The position numbers and the translations under genes were made by a program. Under the pieces are notes generated by a model. That model had not been told where the DNA came from, made no database searches, and saw nothing but the letters and a program-made list of their open reading frames with translations. Shown here piece after piece: positions 1 through 9,736 of a DNA stretch of 64,000 nt (the stretch's first letter is position 1; each line of letters starts with the position of its first letter). The stretch comes from Labilithrix sp. (GTDB lineage: Bacteria; Myxococcota_A; Polyangia; Polyangiales; Polyangiaceae), in NCBI GenBank assembly GCA_019637195.1, contig JAHBWA010000029.1:1-64000 (forward strand), read 5' to 3'.

Positions 1-2530
1 GAACGACGCGTCTTCGCCGCTCGGCACCGGGAGATCGAGCGACGACGCCCCGACCCGCGCGAACCGGTCGAACGACGCGTCCCTGCCGCTCGTTTCGATG
101 ATCCCAGGACCGACGACCGGCACGAACGACGAGCCCGCGAGGAGCGTCGCCTTGGGATTGGCCGGCGCGGACGGCGCCGCCGGAGGAGCTCCCCCGATCG
201 ACGCGCGCGTCGTCGTCGACGGCGAGCCCCCGCCGGACGCGAGCGTCGCCGCAGGTGGCGCGCTGCCGCTCGACGCCAGCGTCTCCCTCAGCGACGAGCT
301 CGCGCTCGCGCCCAGCGTCGCCGCCGGCGACGCGCCCGCGCCGTGCGCCAGCGTGGCGGCCGGTGACGGGCCCGCGGGGGGCGCCGGCGTCGTCATCAGG
401 CCCGCGAGCGCCGCGTCGGACACGAGCGTCGTCGCGACGCCAGGCGCCCGCGCCACGTCCGGGAGCGCCGGCGTTGCGCTCGGCGGCTCATCGTCGCTGA
501 CCGAGATCTGCCTGCCGAACGGCTGCGCCTGAACGCCGAGCGACGACGGCCCGTCGGCGCCGAAGGACGACGGCCAGTCGGCGCCGAAGGACGACGGCCC
601 GTCAGCGCCGAAGGACGACGCCCCGTGGGCGCCGAGCGGCAGCGGCGAGAGATCGGTGGTCGGCGCGCTCCGCATCGGCGGCGGCGACTCGGCGCGCGGC
701 GAGTGCGACAGCGCCTCGAGGGCGTCGCTCGCGCTGCTCGTGCGGTTCGCGCGCGGATCGTCCGCCCACGACCGCGACGACGGCGGCGGCTCGTGATCGG
801 CCGGGCGCGCCGGATCGCGCGTGGTGTGCGGCGCCTCCAGAGGCGGGCCGGCGTGGCCGTGGATCTCCGCGATGAGCTGGCGCTCGGCGGCGTCTTCCGA
901 TACCGCCGCGGAGAACCCCCAGGTCGCGCTCTCCGTCACGACGCTCGGCATCGACGGGACGCCGAACTCGAAGGCAGGCGCCTCCGCGCGCTTCATCGGC
1001 TGCGGGCGCCGCGACGCTCGCGGAGCGGCCGAGGGCGAGCCGGCGCGCTCGAGCGCGCCGGTCGCGTCGGGCTCTTCGCGCGGGATCGGCCGCCCGCTCG
1101 GGCGGCGAACGGCGAGGAGGTTCGCCGGCGGAGGGCGGTCGCTGCGCACGGACATCGGATCGACGCCCATCACCGCCGCGGGCTCGCGCTTCGTCACGAG
1201 CGGCCGCGAGAGCGGCTCCGCCATCAGGTCGCGGATCGGAGGAGCCAGCTCCTCGATCGCGGGGCGGTCGCTGCCGGTGAGGCGCGCGTCGGGAGGAGGT
1301 GCGGAGACCTGCGTCGCCGGCGGAGGGACGGTGTCGGCCGCCTTCTTCTTCGCGCCCGCCGCGCCGCCCTCCGGCGCCGACGACGAGCCCTTGAGCTTGC
1401 GCCGCATGATGACGCGCTCGAACGCGCCCGACGCGGACTCGACGAGCTCCTCGACCTGACGGACGCCGACGTCGTCGATCCCCGAGGCGCCGCCGTCACC
1501 GAAGAGCAGCGCGACGACGCGCGTGCGGACGACGATCGGGAAGACGACGCACTCCGTGCCGCCGCCGCGCCCGAGATCGGCCATCAGCACCGGATCGAGC
1601 CCCTCGGCCGACGGCTTCGCGCGCACGAGCCGCTTCGCCTCGCGCGCCGTCGCGAGGATGTTCCGGAGGTCGAGCGGCACCCCCACGCGCGCGACCTTGT
1701 CGCGCGCGGCGCCGTCGCCGAAGGCGTCGCGCCCCTCGGCGAGATCGCCGTGGACGATGAAGAGCGCCGTGTAGTCGAAGAACTGGCGCGCGAACTCGAA
1801 GAGCAGGTCGAAGATGACGTCGCGCTCGGCCGAGGCCTCGAGCTCGGTCTTCGCGACGTCGGCGGTGAGCGGGCCCCGCCTGCGGCGCGCCGGGCGCGGG
1901 GGCACCTCGGTGTTTCGCACGAACGTCCCCTGCGCGGTCGCGGCCGCGCGAAGGCGCCACCGCCGGCGCCGCGGGCGGCAACCGCGCGCTCGGGAGCCGC
2001 GGCGCCGCCGCTGGAACGGCACGCAGGTCGGGCGGCGGCGGGAAGGTGCTCGCGATGCGCGGGCCCTTGTGGACGACCTTCGTGATGAGCCGCGCGATGC
2101 GCTTGTCGAGCGGGGCGCCGTAGTCGCGCGCGAGCGCCTGACGAATGCGGAACAGCGGCGCGATCCGCTGCTCGATCGGCAACGCCAGCGCGAACGTGAG
2201 CTCTTGCTCCGCGTCGCGCGAGAGCGGCTCGGCGACCGCGACGACGAGCGCCGCGCCGATCTCGAGGGGCGCGAAGGCGCGCTCCACGACGACCTCGGCC
2301 GCCACGAGGTACGCGGCGTCGGCGGGCGACTTCGGCAGCTCACCGATCGGCGCGGTGGGCAAGCCGAACGACTCGGCCACGACCGGCATCAGCGCCGACT
2401 CCTCGATACGACTCACCTCGAAGAGGTTGGTCACGAAGTCCCCGCCGTAGAGGACCTGCCGCGCCAACGCCTCTTCGATCTCGCGGATCGAGGCGATCTC
2501 GCGTTGAACGATGAGGGAGCTCAGAGACAT
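1..2530 (-). pseudogene. GspE-N (MshEN-like) plus GAF-like protein, frameshifted, 3' end beyond window
   Basis: Starts at the ATG at 2530 (MSLSSLIVQREIAS). The first 165 or so residues look like the N-terminal domain of GspE/PilB-type ATPases (MshEN), a nucleotide or c-di-GMP binding module. This frame is coding to about 1950. Below about 1940 the coding signal is in another frame (GTFVRNTEVPP..., then a GAF-like stretch with DVIFDLLFEFARQFFDYTAL), which stays open to base 1. One base too many in the GC-rich run at about 1928-1955 explains the switch. The tail is Ser/Ala/Pro-rich, with a 24-bp tandem repeat near 540-625 (FGADGPSS units). No ATPase core is visible, so this is not a type II secretion motor. 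It lies 71 bp after the CobA-HemD gene. The frameshift could be real or an assembly error. Confidence 0.6.
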
Positions 2531-2601
2531 TGTGTCCGCGGCGAACGCCGAGGAGTAAGGGTCGCTTGCAACCCCAAACGTGTCAACTCGACGGCGGCGC
2601 C

Positions 2602-4128
2602 TCAGACGCGGACGACCGTGCGCGTCCCGGTGGTCGAGAGGTCGAAATACCCCTCCACCGCCGCGACGAGGCCGGGGATCGTGTGCTCGCTCGCGGTCAC
2701 GTCGACCCGCAGGCCGCGCCTCCGGGCCGTCTCGGTCGTGACGGGCCCGATGCTCGCGACGCACGTGTTGGCGAGGAGCGCGCGCGCCCTATCTTCGAGC
2801 GCGTCGCACAGGTGCTCGACGGTGCTCGACGACGTGAACGTCACCACGTCGATCTCCTGCGCCTCGAGGAGCGCCGCGAGCGCCGACAGGAGCGGCTTCG
2901 GCGGCGCCCCGGTCCGATAGGTCGGGACGACGTCGACCTCGCAGCCCGCCGCGCGGAGCGCGTCCGGGACGACGTCGCGGGCGACCTCCGGGCGCGCGAC
3001 CAAGACGCGCGGCTTCGCGTCGCCGACGGCCGCGAGGAGCTCTTCCGCGAGGCCCTCGCCCTTGTAGACCTTCGGCACGAGATCGGGGGTCAGCCCGATC
3101 GCCTCGAGGGCGGCGGTGGTGCCGGGGCCGATCGCGGCGATCTTCGCTCCTGCGAACGCGCGAGCGTCCCTGCCCTGACGGCGAAGCTCCTCCCACAGGC
3201 GCTCGACGCCGTTCGCGCTGGTGAGCACCACCCAGCCGTACCGGCCGAGCGCGCCGGCGGCCTCGGCCAGCGCCGCGGGATCGGACGGCGGGTGGATCTC
3301 GATCGTGGGCACGACCACGGGATCGGCGCCGCGCTCGCGGAGCAGCAGCGCCGTCCGCCCGGCTTGTTCGCGCGCGCGCGTGACGAGGACGCGCTTGCCG
3401 AAGAGCGGGAGCTTCTCGAGCCACGAGAGCTCGGGCATCGTCGCCGCCCGCTCGCCGACGACGAGGACGACGCGCGGCGACTTCGGCGCCGTGAGGAGCG
3501 GGACCTCGCCCAGCGTGGTCTCGCGGATCTGCTGGGTGGGGAGCGACACGTTCTCGACGAGCGTCGCCTGCTCGCCGGCCTTGCGGCCGTAGAAGACGAG
3601 CGAGCGCGCGGTCTCGGCGACGCTCTCGGCGTCGCAGACGATGGCCAGCGTGTCGGTCGCGGTGGCGAGCTTGTCCCAGTCGTGGAGCGTCTCGTGCCCG
3701 CGCGTGACGCTGACGGCCGCGACGCTCGGCGACGCGTCGCTCGTGCGCGTGAGCGGCACGCCGGCGAAGGCGCCCACCGCGATGAGCGGGCCGATACCGG
3801 GGACGATCTCGAGCGGCACGCCGTGACGCGCGACCGCCACGCCCTCGACGTCGCCGGTCCCGAAGAGCAACGGATCGCCCCACGTCAGGCGGACCGCGTG
3901 ACGGCCCTCCTTGGCCTCGGCGGCGAGCATCTGGCCGATCCGCTCGGGCGTCAGCTGCGCGCTGATGGGATGGCGGGGCGTGCCGTCGCGCACGCGGCCG
4001 AGGACGTCCGGATGGACCGCGGGATCGAAGAGGACGAAATCGGCGTCCTCGAGCACGTCCGCTGCACGCAGCGTGAGGAGCCTCGGATCTCCGGAGCCTG
4101 CACCGACGAACGTGACCTTACCCGTCAT
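2602..4128 (-). CDS. hemD: CobA-HemD fusion: uroporphyrinogen-III methyltransferase-like / uroporphyrinogen-III synthase
   Basis: About 508 residues. Residues about 5-245 are a tetrapyrrole methylase (SUMT/CobA) domain beginning VTFVGAGSGDPRLLTLRA. Residues about 255-505 are HemD, which cyclises hydroxymethylbilane to uroporphyrinogen III (FGKRVLVTRAREQAG, VVLTSANGVERLWEEL, TFTSSSTVEHL). The fusion is known in other bacteria and links haem and sirohaem/cobalamin branches. The methylase half is divergent: the usual RLKGGDPFVFGRGGEE reads RLTWGDPLLFGTGDVE, and the usual MG after the third strand is missing, so methylation activity is uncertain. The ATG at 4128, 10 bases after the preceding stop, is preferred to the upstream in-frame ATG, which overlaps the previous gene. 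hemB lies at 6.9 kb on the other strand. Confidence 0.9.
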   Translation of the reverse strand: MTGKVTFVGAGSGDPRLLTLRAADVLEDADFVLFDPAVHPDVLGRVRDGTPRHPISAQLTPERIGQMLAAEAKEGRHAVRLTWGDPLLFGTGDVEGVAVARHGVPLEIVPGIGPLIAVGAFAGVPLTRTSDASPSVAAVSVTRGHETLHDWDKLATATDTLAIVCDAESVAETARSLVFYGRKAGEQATLVENVSLPTQQIRETTLGEVPLLTAPKSPRVVLVVGERAATMPELSWLEKLPLFGKRVLVTRAREQAGRTALLLRERGADPVVVPTIEIHPPSDPAALAEAAGALGRYGWVVLTSANGVERLWEELRRQGRDARAFAGAKIAAIGPGTTAALEAIGLTPDLVPKVYKGEGLAEELLAAVGDAKPRVLVARPEVARDVVPDALRAAGCEVDVVPTYRTGAPPKPLLSALAALLEAQEIDVVTFTSSSTVEHLCDALEDRARALLANTCVASIGPVTTETARRRGLRVDVTASEHTIPGLVAAVEGYFDLSTTGTRTVVRV

Positions 4129-4138
4129 CTCCCTCTCG

Positions 4139-5116
4139 CTACTGTTGAGGCGCACACGTCGAGACGCCCGCGCCCACGATGGTGAGCGGGGTCGTGGCGA
4201 CGATCGTGACCGAGTCGTCCGCCGGACGCCAACGCGTGACCCGCGTCCCGCCGACCGGCGCGTGGAACATGTAGAAGTCGCCGCCCCAGTACGCGAAGGC
4301 CCAGCCGCCGCCCTGAGCGACGCTGTCGAAGCGGCGCTCGCCCACGACCTGCGCCGTGCCGGTGTCGATCTCGCCGATGAACGAGCGCGAGCTCTCTCCT
4401 TGCTTGCTGTAGAAAGCGAACAGACGACCGTCGCCCGTACCGGTCAGCTCGGCGCCGGCGATCGACGGGACGAACTCCCCGACCTCCGTGAGGTCGAACG
4501 TGCCGGGCGTGATCCGGGCGAGGCCCCGCGCTGACGGAGGCAGCCGGTCGTTGCGCGTCTGCCCGGAGCCTGCGACGAAGAGCGCCTCCGTCGGCCCGAC
4601 GCTGTTCGTCGCGAAGCCCATCCCGAACAGACCGTAGTTCGACTGCCGCGGCGTGTAGGGCGTCCCGATGCACGCCGCGGTCGCGGTGCTGACGCGGTAG
4701 AGCCGCTCGTCGGTGAACTGGACGTACGCGACGCCGCGCCGATCGACCGCCATCGAGAACGGCGTCGCGCCGCCCAGCGCCGGACACGCGATGCGCCCGA
4801 TGAGGTTGAACTGCCCCGTGTCCGGGTTGAAGCTCTGGAGGTCGTAGGTGCTCGTGATCGTGTAGACGAGCGTCGCCTCGGCGTCCGGGCAGTCCGTGCG
4901 ATCGACGTCGGTGGGCGGCCGCACGTCGAGCGGCGGCGGCGCGTCCTCGAGGTCCTCGGCGTCGCGCCCGCCGTCCCGGCGCGCGTCGGGACCGGCGTCG
5001 TCGGGCACGATCTCGGTGAACTCGTCGCCCTCGATGAAGAGACCGGTCCGCGAGCCGCACGCGACCAAGAGGAGGAGAAACGCGACGCGGCGGACCGCGG
5101 GGAGAGACCTTCGCAT
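4139..5116 (-). CDS. lipoprotein, unknown function
   Basis: 325 residues with a lipoprotein signal peptide (FLLLLVACGSRTGLF, Cys about residue 20). An acidic Asp/Ala/Pro linker follows to about residue 75, typical of myxobacterial lipoproteins. The rest has strand-rich segments such as GVAYVQFTDERLYRVS and GWAFAYWGGDFYMFH that resemble beta-propeller blades, so a propeller fold is possible. No catalytic motif is seen. Likely anchored in the outer membrane or periplasm. It is the first gene of a minus-strand run with the CobA-HemD gene 10 bases downstream. That could be co-transcription only. Confidence 0.75.
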   Translation of the reverse strand: MRRSLPAVRRVAFLLLLVACGSRTGLFIEGDEFTEIVPDDAGPDARRDGGRDAEDLEDAPPPLDVRPPTDVDRTDCPDAEATLVYTITSTYDLQSFNPDTGQFNLIGRIACPALGGATPFSMAVDRRGVAYVQFTDERLYRVSTATAACIGTPYTPRQSNYGLFGMGFATNSVGPTEALFVAGSGQTRNDRLPPSARGLARITPGTFDLTEVGEFVPSIAGAELTGTGDGRLFAFYSKQGESSRSFIGEIDTGTAQVVGERRFDSVAQGGGWAFAYWGGDFYMFHAPVGGTRVTRWRPADDSVTIVATTPLTIVGAGVSTCAPQQ

Positions 5117-5291
5117 GGGTGTGGGTGGAGAGTGTCCTCGGAGACCGACGAAGGCTCAGCGACTCCCGGAGGGGAGCGACGCCGCGCGAGCGCGCGGCCG
5201 GCGCCGCAGCGCTTCGGCGGCGGCGGGCCTAGCGTCGCGCGCCTCGCCGCGCCGTACAAGCATCACCGCGCATGTAGGGACAGCGCTCACT

Positions 5292-5339
5292 TATCGCACT
5301 GCACGCGTATCGCACTGCACGCGTATCGCACTGCACGCG
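5292..5339. repeat. 16-bp tandem repeat, 3 copies
   Basis: Three exact consecutive copies of TATCGCACTGCACGCG in the 283-bp gap between two minus-strand lipoprotein genes (5117-5399). The rest of the gap shows no gene or clear promoter. Confidence 0.9.
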
Positions 5340-5399
5340 GGCGACTTCACGTACCGGGCGGACGCCTTCACGCGCCGGGGTCTTGGCGCGGGCGGCGTC

Positions 5400-6014
5400 T
5401 CAGCTCGCCGGGCCGGCGTCGGCGGGCGGAGCCGCGGGAGGCGGAGCGCCGAACGTCAACGTCACGATCTGGCTCTTCTTGCCGGGATCGAACGTCATCG
5501 CCTTCACGGCAGCGAGGAGGCAACCGACCATGTCGTCGCTCAGCCCGTCGCGCTTGACGAAGCGCGCCGACGCCGCGCGACCGTCCTTGCCGACGGTCGC
5601 GTCGAACGTGGCGCTGCCTCCGACGCCGGGCGAGGCCTCGAGCGCTTTCTTGTAACATGCACGCAATCGCGGGCGGATCGGCGCCACAGCCCGCTCGATC
5701 GCGGGGTCCGGTTGGGCGCCGCCGATCATCGGATCGTCCGACGGATCCGCCGCGCCTGCGGACGAAGGCGCGCTCGACGACGAAGGCGCGCTCGACGACG
5801 AAGGCGCGCTCGACGGCGGCGGGGCGACCTCACCGGGCGGCAGCGCGGTGCTGACCTCCATCGTGACCTCGGTGCGGTCCGGCGGCCGCGTCCCCGACTT
5901 CGGCGCCTGCGGCGGCGGCTCGGTCGCCGCAGGCTCGCACGCCGCGAGGCCCGCCGTCGCGAGGCCGGCAGCCAGGAGAGAGAGGATGACGAGTCGACCC
6001 ACCCGCGCGCTCAT
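5400..6014 (-). CDS. lipoprotein with AgmX/PglI-type (TonB-like) C-terminal domain
   Basis: 204 residues from the ATG at 6014 (MSARVGRLVILSLLAAG). The signal peptide ends in a lipobox LAACEP. A Ser/Pro-rich spacer follows, encoded by three exact 18-bp repeats at 5761-5814 (SSAPSS units). The C-terminal 95 residues match the AgmX/PglI C-terminal pattern: IRPRLRACYKKALEASPGVGG, VGKDGRAASARFVKRDGLSD, VGCLLAAVKAMTFDPG. This TonB-like fold is common in myxobacterial envelope proteins, including the Glt protein encoded at 49-51 kb. The specific role is unknown. It is divergent from the methyltransferase gene at 6127. Confidence 0.75.
   Translation of the reverse strand: MSARVGRLVILSLLAAGLATAGLAACEPAATEPPPQAPKSGTRPPDRTEVTMEVSTALPPGEVAPPPSSAPSSSSAPSSSSAPSSAGAADPSDDPMIGGAQPDPAIERAVAPIRPRLRACYKKALEASPGVGGSATFDATVGKDGRAASARFVKRDGLSDDMVGCLLAAVKAMTFDPGKKSQIVTLTFGAPPPAAPPADAGPAS
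5761..5814. repeat. 18-bp in-frame tandem repeat, 3 copies
   Basis: Three copies of GACGAAGGCGCGCTCGAC inside the lipoprotein gene. They encode the Ser/Ala/Pro spacer between lipid anchor and folded domain. Confidence 0.85.
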
Positions 6015-6126
6015 CGGCCAACGATACACCGTCCGTGCCCGGCGCGAGCGCCAGTCGAGCACCGTCACGCCGAGCTCACACGCGGATCGTGTCCCGTCCG
6101 CGGCCCGTCCGCGCTAGGGTCGGCCC

Positions 6127-6819
6127 ATGGCCGGCCCCTCACGACTCGACGGCATGGAGGGGCGCGCGGCATTCGTCCGCGCCCACACCGCCCTCGAGCC
6201 CGTGCCGATGGTCGACGGCATCCGCCTCTACACGGCCTCCGAGGTCGTGCCGATCTGGCGCGCCACCGAGGACTGGCTCTCGGAGCGCGGCCTCGGCGTC
6301 CCCTTCTGGTGCGTGCCGTGGGCCGGCGGCCAGGCCCTCGCGCGCTTCGTGCTCGAGCACCCGGAGACGGTCCGCGGCCTGCGCGTGCTCGACTTCGGCA
6401 CGGGCAGCGGCCTGCTCGCGATCGCCGCGGCCAAGGCCGGCGCCGCCGACGTCCGCGCCGTCGACGTCGATCCGCTCGCCGTCGCCGCGTGCGCGCTGAA
6501 CGCCGCCGCCAACGACGTCGTCGTCGACGTCGCGTGCGAGGACATCGTCGACGGGAACCCGAACGCCGACGTCGTGCTCGCCGGCGACGTCTGGTACGAG
6601 CTCTCGGCCTCCGCGCGCTTCGCCCGCTGGCTGCGCGCGGTCTCGCAGCGCGGCACGCGCGTCCTCACGGGCGATCCCGGCCGGCACTACGTGCCGTCGC
6701 ACGCGCGAGAGCTCGCCGTCTACGACGTCCCGACGTCGATCGATCTCGAGTCCGCCCGCTCGCGTCGCTCGCGCGTCCTCGAGATCCTCCCTCCCCCGCC
6801 GGGCGCCTCGGCCGAGTAG
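6127..6819 (+). CDS. class I SAM-dependent methyltransferase, PrmA/ETFB-lysine (METTL20)-like
   Basis: 230 residues. The SAM-binding motif I is VLDFGTGSGLLAIAAAKAGA, followed by VRAVDVDPLAVAACALNA (motif II). A DVVLAGDVWYE motif stands where PrmA and electron-transfer-flavoprotein lysine methyltransferases have their post-motif. The N-terminal LYTASEVVPIWRATEDWLSE and PFWCVPWAGGQALARFVLEHP match the short single-domain relatives of PrmA, so a protein-lysine methyltransferase is likely. The substrate cannot be told from context. Probably monocistronic: hemB starts 64 bases downstream on the same strand. Confidence 0.8.
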   Translation: MAGPSRLDGMEGRAAFVRAHTALEPVPMVDGIRLYTASEVVPIWRATEDWLSERGLGVPFWCVPWAGGQALARFVLEHPETVRGLRVLDFGTGSGLLAIAAAKAGAADVRAVDVDPLAVAACALNAAANDVVVDVACEDIVDGNPNADVVLAGDVWYELSASARFARWLRAVSQRGTRVLTGDPGRHYVPSHARELAVYDVPTSIDLESARSRRSRVLEILPPPPGASAE

Positions 6820-6883
6820 CTCCGCCGCGCTCACCCGTACGCGCCGCGCGCGGCGTTGGAGTATGCTCCCGCGCAGCCGTCCC

Positions 6884-7870
6884 ATGGGATTCCCTACCAT
6901 CCGCCCCCGCCGCCTCCGCGCGACGCCCGAGCTCCGGGCGCTCGTCCGCGAGACGAGCCTCTCCGCCGGCGACTTCGTCTACCCGATGTTCTTCAACGCG
7001 GCGCTCGACGCGCCGCGGCCGATCGGCAGCATGCCCGGCGTCGACCAGCTGCCGCTGAGCTCCGCCCGCGCGCAGGCGAAGGCGATCAAGGAGCGCGGCG
7101 TCGGCTCGGTGATCCTCTTCGGCCTGCCGAAGACCAAGGACGACCGCGGCTCGAGCGGCCTCGATCCCGACGGCCCCGTCCCCCGCGCGATCGCCGAGAT
7201 GAAGGCCGCCGTCCCCGAGCTCGTCGTCATGGCCGACGTCTGCGTCGACGAGTACACGGAGCACGGCCACTGCGGCGTCCTGAAGGAGCGCGCCGACGGC
7301 TCGATGGAGGTCGACAACGACGCGACGATCGACATCCTCGCGAAGATGGGCGTCGTCTTCGCCAGAGCCGGCGCGGACGTCGTCGCCCCGAGCGACATGA
7401 TGGACGGGCGCGTCGCCGCCATCCGCGCCGCGCTCGACGCCGAGGGCTACACGTCGACGAGCATCCTCTCGTACGCGGTGAAGTACGCGAGCTCGTTCTA
7501 CGGCCCCTTCCGCGAGGCGGCCGACTGCGCGCCGAAGTTCGGCGACCGCGCGGGCTACCAGATGGATCCGGCGAACGCGCGCGAGGCGCTCCGCGAGGCC
7601 GCGCTCGACGAGGCCGAGGGCGCCGACATGCTGATGGTGAAGCCCGCCCTCGCGTACCTCGACGTCATCCGCGACGTCCGCAAGGCGTCGAACCTCCCGC
7701 TCGGCGCGTACAACGTGTCCGGCGAATACTCGATGCTCCACGCCGCCGCCGACCGCGGGATGATCGATCGCGACCGCGCCATCCTCGAGGTGCTCACCTC
7801 GATCCGGCGCGCCGGCGCGGACTTCATCCTCACGTACCACGCCCTCCGGGCCGCAGAGCTCCTCGGATGA
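6884..7870 (+). CDS. hemB: porphobilinogen synthase (delta-aminolevulinic acid dehydratase)
   Basis: 328 residues, normal length. It condenses two 5-aminolevulinates to porphobilinogen in haem synthesis. Visible landmarks: [11 protein letters not shown], the metal-site region [31 protein letters not shown], the Schiff-base lysine regions [17 protein letters not shown] and [14 protein letters not shown], and the closing [28 protein letters not shown] keeps cysteines but not the full three-Cys zinc set, so it may be the magnesium-type or mixed form. Start at 6884 ([10 protein letters not shown]). An ATG at 6863 is also possible and has GGAG just before it. The stop overlaps the next ATG (ATGA). 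Confidence 0.97.
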   Translation: MGFPTIRPRRLRATPELRALVRETSLSAGDFVYPMFFNAALDAPRPIGSMPGVDQLPLSSARAQAKAIKERGVGSVILFGLPKTKDDRGSSGLDPDGPVPRAIAEMKAAVPELVVMADVCVDEYTEHGHCGVLKERADGSMEVDNDATIDILAKMGVVFARAGADVVAPSDMMDGRVAAIRAALDAEGYTSTSILSYAVKYASSFYGPFREAADCAPKFGDRAGYQMDPANAREALREAALDEAEGADMLMVKPALAYLDVIRDVRKASNLPLGAYNVSGEYSMLHAAADRGMIDRDRAILEVLTSIRRAGADFILTYHALRAAELLG

Positions 7871-8421
7871 GCGCGCCCGACGACCGCGACGCGCCCGCCC
7901 GCCCGTCCCTGCGGCGCGTCCTCGCGCTCGGCGCGCTGTGGGCCGCGATCAGCGCGGCCGCGCTCGCCGCCCCCGGCTGCTACGGGCGCAACTGCGAGGG
8001 TGGCCTCGAGGTCTTCGGCGCCAACGAGGGCGAAGGGGAGATGATCGACGAGGACACGTGGGAGTCGGGGCCGATGAACGGCACGTGGCTCTGGTTTCCT
8101 CGGCAGCGCACGTACATCTTCGATCTCCGCGTGCTCGGCGGACGAGTCCCCTACAACGTCTACCCGTACATCAGCGCGTCGCCGGATCCGATGACCGTCG
8201 GGCCCAACGGGACGATCGGCTCCGGGAACCTCGCCCTCCTCTCGAGCATCGGACCGAACCGCGTCGACGTCCGCAACGACTCCTGCTCGGACTACTACCT
8301 GCGGCTCGTCGTCGAGGCGAAGCCGATGCCGCCCGCGCTGCCCGCGGACGACGGCGGAGCCGAAGCCGGCACGAACGATGCCGGCGGAGACGACGCGGAC
8401 GCCGGCGACGCCGGCGACTGA
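7867..8421 (+). CDS. lipoprotein, unknown function
   Basis: 184 residues. The start ATG overlaps the hemB stop (ATGA), so translation is probably coupled. A long basic N-terminus is followed by a hydrophobic segment and the lipobox LAAPGCYG (Cys about residue 38). The middle contains [23 protein letters not shown] and ends with an acidic [14 protein letters not shown] tail. No known domain recognised. There is no evident functional link to haem synthesis beyond the overlap. Confidence 0.75.
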   Translation: MSAPDDRDAPARPSLRRVLALGALWAAISAAALAAPGCYGRNCEGGLEVFGANEGEGEMIDEDTWESGPMNGTWLWFPRQRTYIFDLRVLGGRVPYNVYPYISASPDPMTVGPNGTIGSGNLALLSSIGPNRVDVRNDSCSDYYLRLVVEAKPMPPALPADDGGAEAGTNDAGGDDADAGDAGD

Positions 8422-8495
8422 AGACGCTCACCTCGCCCCTCCCCATCACGCCCCGCCGAGACCTTCGAACGCACGCGTTCGCGCTGGAGACCGAC

Positions 8496-9047
8496 ATGAC
8501 GCATCCGTGGCACGACATCCCCTGCGACGAGCCGGTCGAGGAGGGCTTCAACGCGTTCATCGAGATCCCGAAGGGCTCGAAGGTGAAGTACGAGCTCGAC
8601 AAGGACACGGGCCTCCTCAAGGTCGACCGCATCCTCTTCAGCGCGGTCCACTACCCCGCCAACTACGGCTTCATCCCGCGGACCTACTGCGACGACGGCG
8701 ATCCGCTCGACGTCCTCGTGCTCTGCCAGGAGCCGGTCGCGCCGATGAGCATCATGCGCGCCCGGGCGATCGGCCTCATGCAGATGCGCGACGAGAAGGG
8801 CCTCGACGACAAGATCCTCGCCGTCCACCTCGACGATCCGGCGTACCGCCACTACTCGCACATCCGCGAGGTGCCGCAGCACACGCTGGTCGAGCTCCGC
8901 CGCTTCTTCGAGGACTACAAGCAGCTCGAGCAGAAGAAGGTCGAGGTCGACGAGCTCCAGGGCCCCTTCGAGGCGGCGAAGGTGATCCGCGCCGGGCTCG
9001 TCGGGTACCGAGAGCTCATGGCCGCGAACCCGCGCGGCGCTACTTGA
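8496..9047 (+). CDS. ppa: inorganic pyrophosphatase, family I
   Basis: 183 residues, soluble family I size. It hydrolyses pyrophosphate to phosphate in the cytoplasm. Conserved segments: [32 protein letters not shown] and the signature [11 protein letters not shown] with its metal-binding aspartates, then [21 protein letters not shown]. The ATG at 8496 has GGAGA 7 bases upstream. The last 8 bases overlap tail-to-tail with the converging lipoprotein gene, whose stop is at 9040. Confidence 0.97.
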   Translation: MTHPWHDIPCDEPVEEGFNAFIEIPKGSKVKYELDKDTGLLKVDRILFSAVHYPANYGFIPRTYCDDGDPLDVLVLCQEPVAPMSIMRARAIGLMQMRDEKGLDDKILAVHLDDPAYRHYSHIREVPQHTLVELRRFFEDYKQLEQKKVEVDELQGPFEAAKVIRAGLVGYRELMAANPRGAT

Positions 9048-9672
9048 AGCAGTCGCGCATGCACGTGCGGTAGGACTTCAAGCACGCCTGGCAGGACTTC
9101 GCGGCCTTCTGCTCCTCGGCGCCGTCGCAGCCGCCGCTGCAGCCGCGGTAGTTGCTCCCGCAGGTGTCGGCGCAGCCCGCGGCCGGGAGCGCCGGCGCCT
9201 GGACCGGCAGCGCCCCGCCGGCGTCCGCGCCGATCACCGGGATGTGCGCGGCCTCGCCGTGCGTGGCCGCCGAGACGTGCTCCTCCGGCTCGAGGGTCTT
9301 CGGAGGCGGCGCGAAGGCGTTCGTCGGCGCGGGCGCGGTGATCGTCGAGAGGCGGGGCGCCTCGCCCGGGGCGGCCATCATCAGCGCCTCGTCGGTCGGG
9401 AGGGTCGGCGCCTGCGAGAGGGCGACGTAGCGCGCGGTCGCGTAGTGGACGCGGTCCCGCGTCTGGCCGTAGGTGTAGCGCTCCGACCAGTCCCGCCAGC
9501 ATGCGGCCTTGTCCGGCATCGGCTCCTGCGGGTTCTCCTCGAGGGCGTAGCAGTGCTCGAAGCGGGCGTTTCCCTCGTAGATCGCCTGAAAGCTCGGGCC
9601 GCAGGCGGCGAGGCCGATCGCCAGCGGGGCGGCCGCGAGGAGCGTCACGCGCGGGAGCGAGGGCCGAGGCAC
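9040..9672 (-). CDS. Cys-rich lipoprotein
   Basis: 210 residues from a GTG at 9672. Translation further upstream would enter the divergent ribE gene. Signal peptide and lipobox IGLAACGPS are clear. A Pro/Ala linker leads to a C-terminal 45-residue domain with regularly spaced cysteines ([18 protein letters not shown], then [17 protein letters not shown]). The CxxxC pairs on helices suggest a small disulfide-stabilised hairpin domain rather than a haem or zinc site. Convergent with ppa, divergent from ribE. Unknown function. Confidence 0.7.
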   Translation of the reverse strand: MPRPSLPRVTLLAAAPLAIGLAACGPSFQAIYEGNARFEHCYALEENPQEPMPDKAACWRDWSERYTYGQTRDRVHYATARYVALSQAPTLPTDEALMMAAPGEAPRLSTITAPAPTNAFAPPPKTLEPEEHVSAATHGEAAHIPVIGADAGGALPVQAPALPAAGCADTCGSNYRGCSGGCDGAEEQKAAKSCQACLKSYRTCMRDCFK

Positions 9673-9736
9673 TCGCTCATCATACGCGACGAGCCTTTGA
9701 CGCTCGAACGATCCTTCACTACCTAAGCGTCCGACA

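Noticed and set aside
5400..6014. AgmX/PglI-type lipoprotein as a Glt machine component
   Set aside because: Only the C-terminal domain is shared, it lies 43 kb from the glt-like genes, and this domain is common in unrelated myxobacterial lipoproteins.
9673..9736. FMN riboswitch before ribE
   Set aside because: The gap is only 64 bp and shows none of the conserved RFN element.
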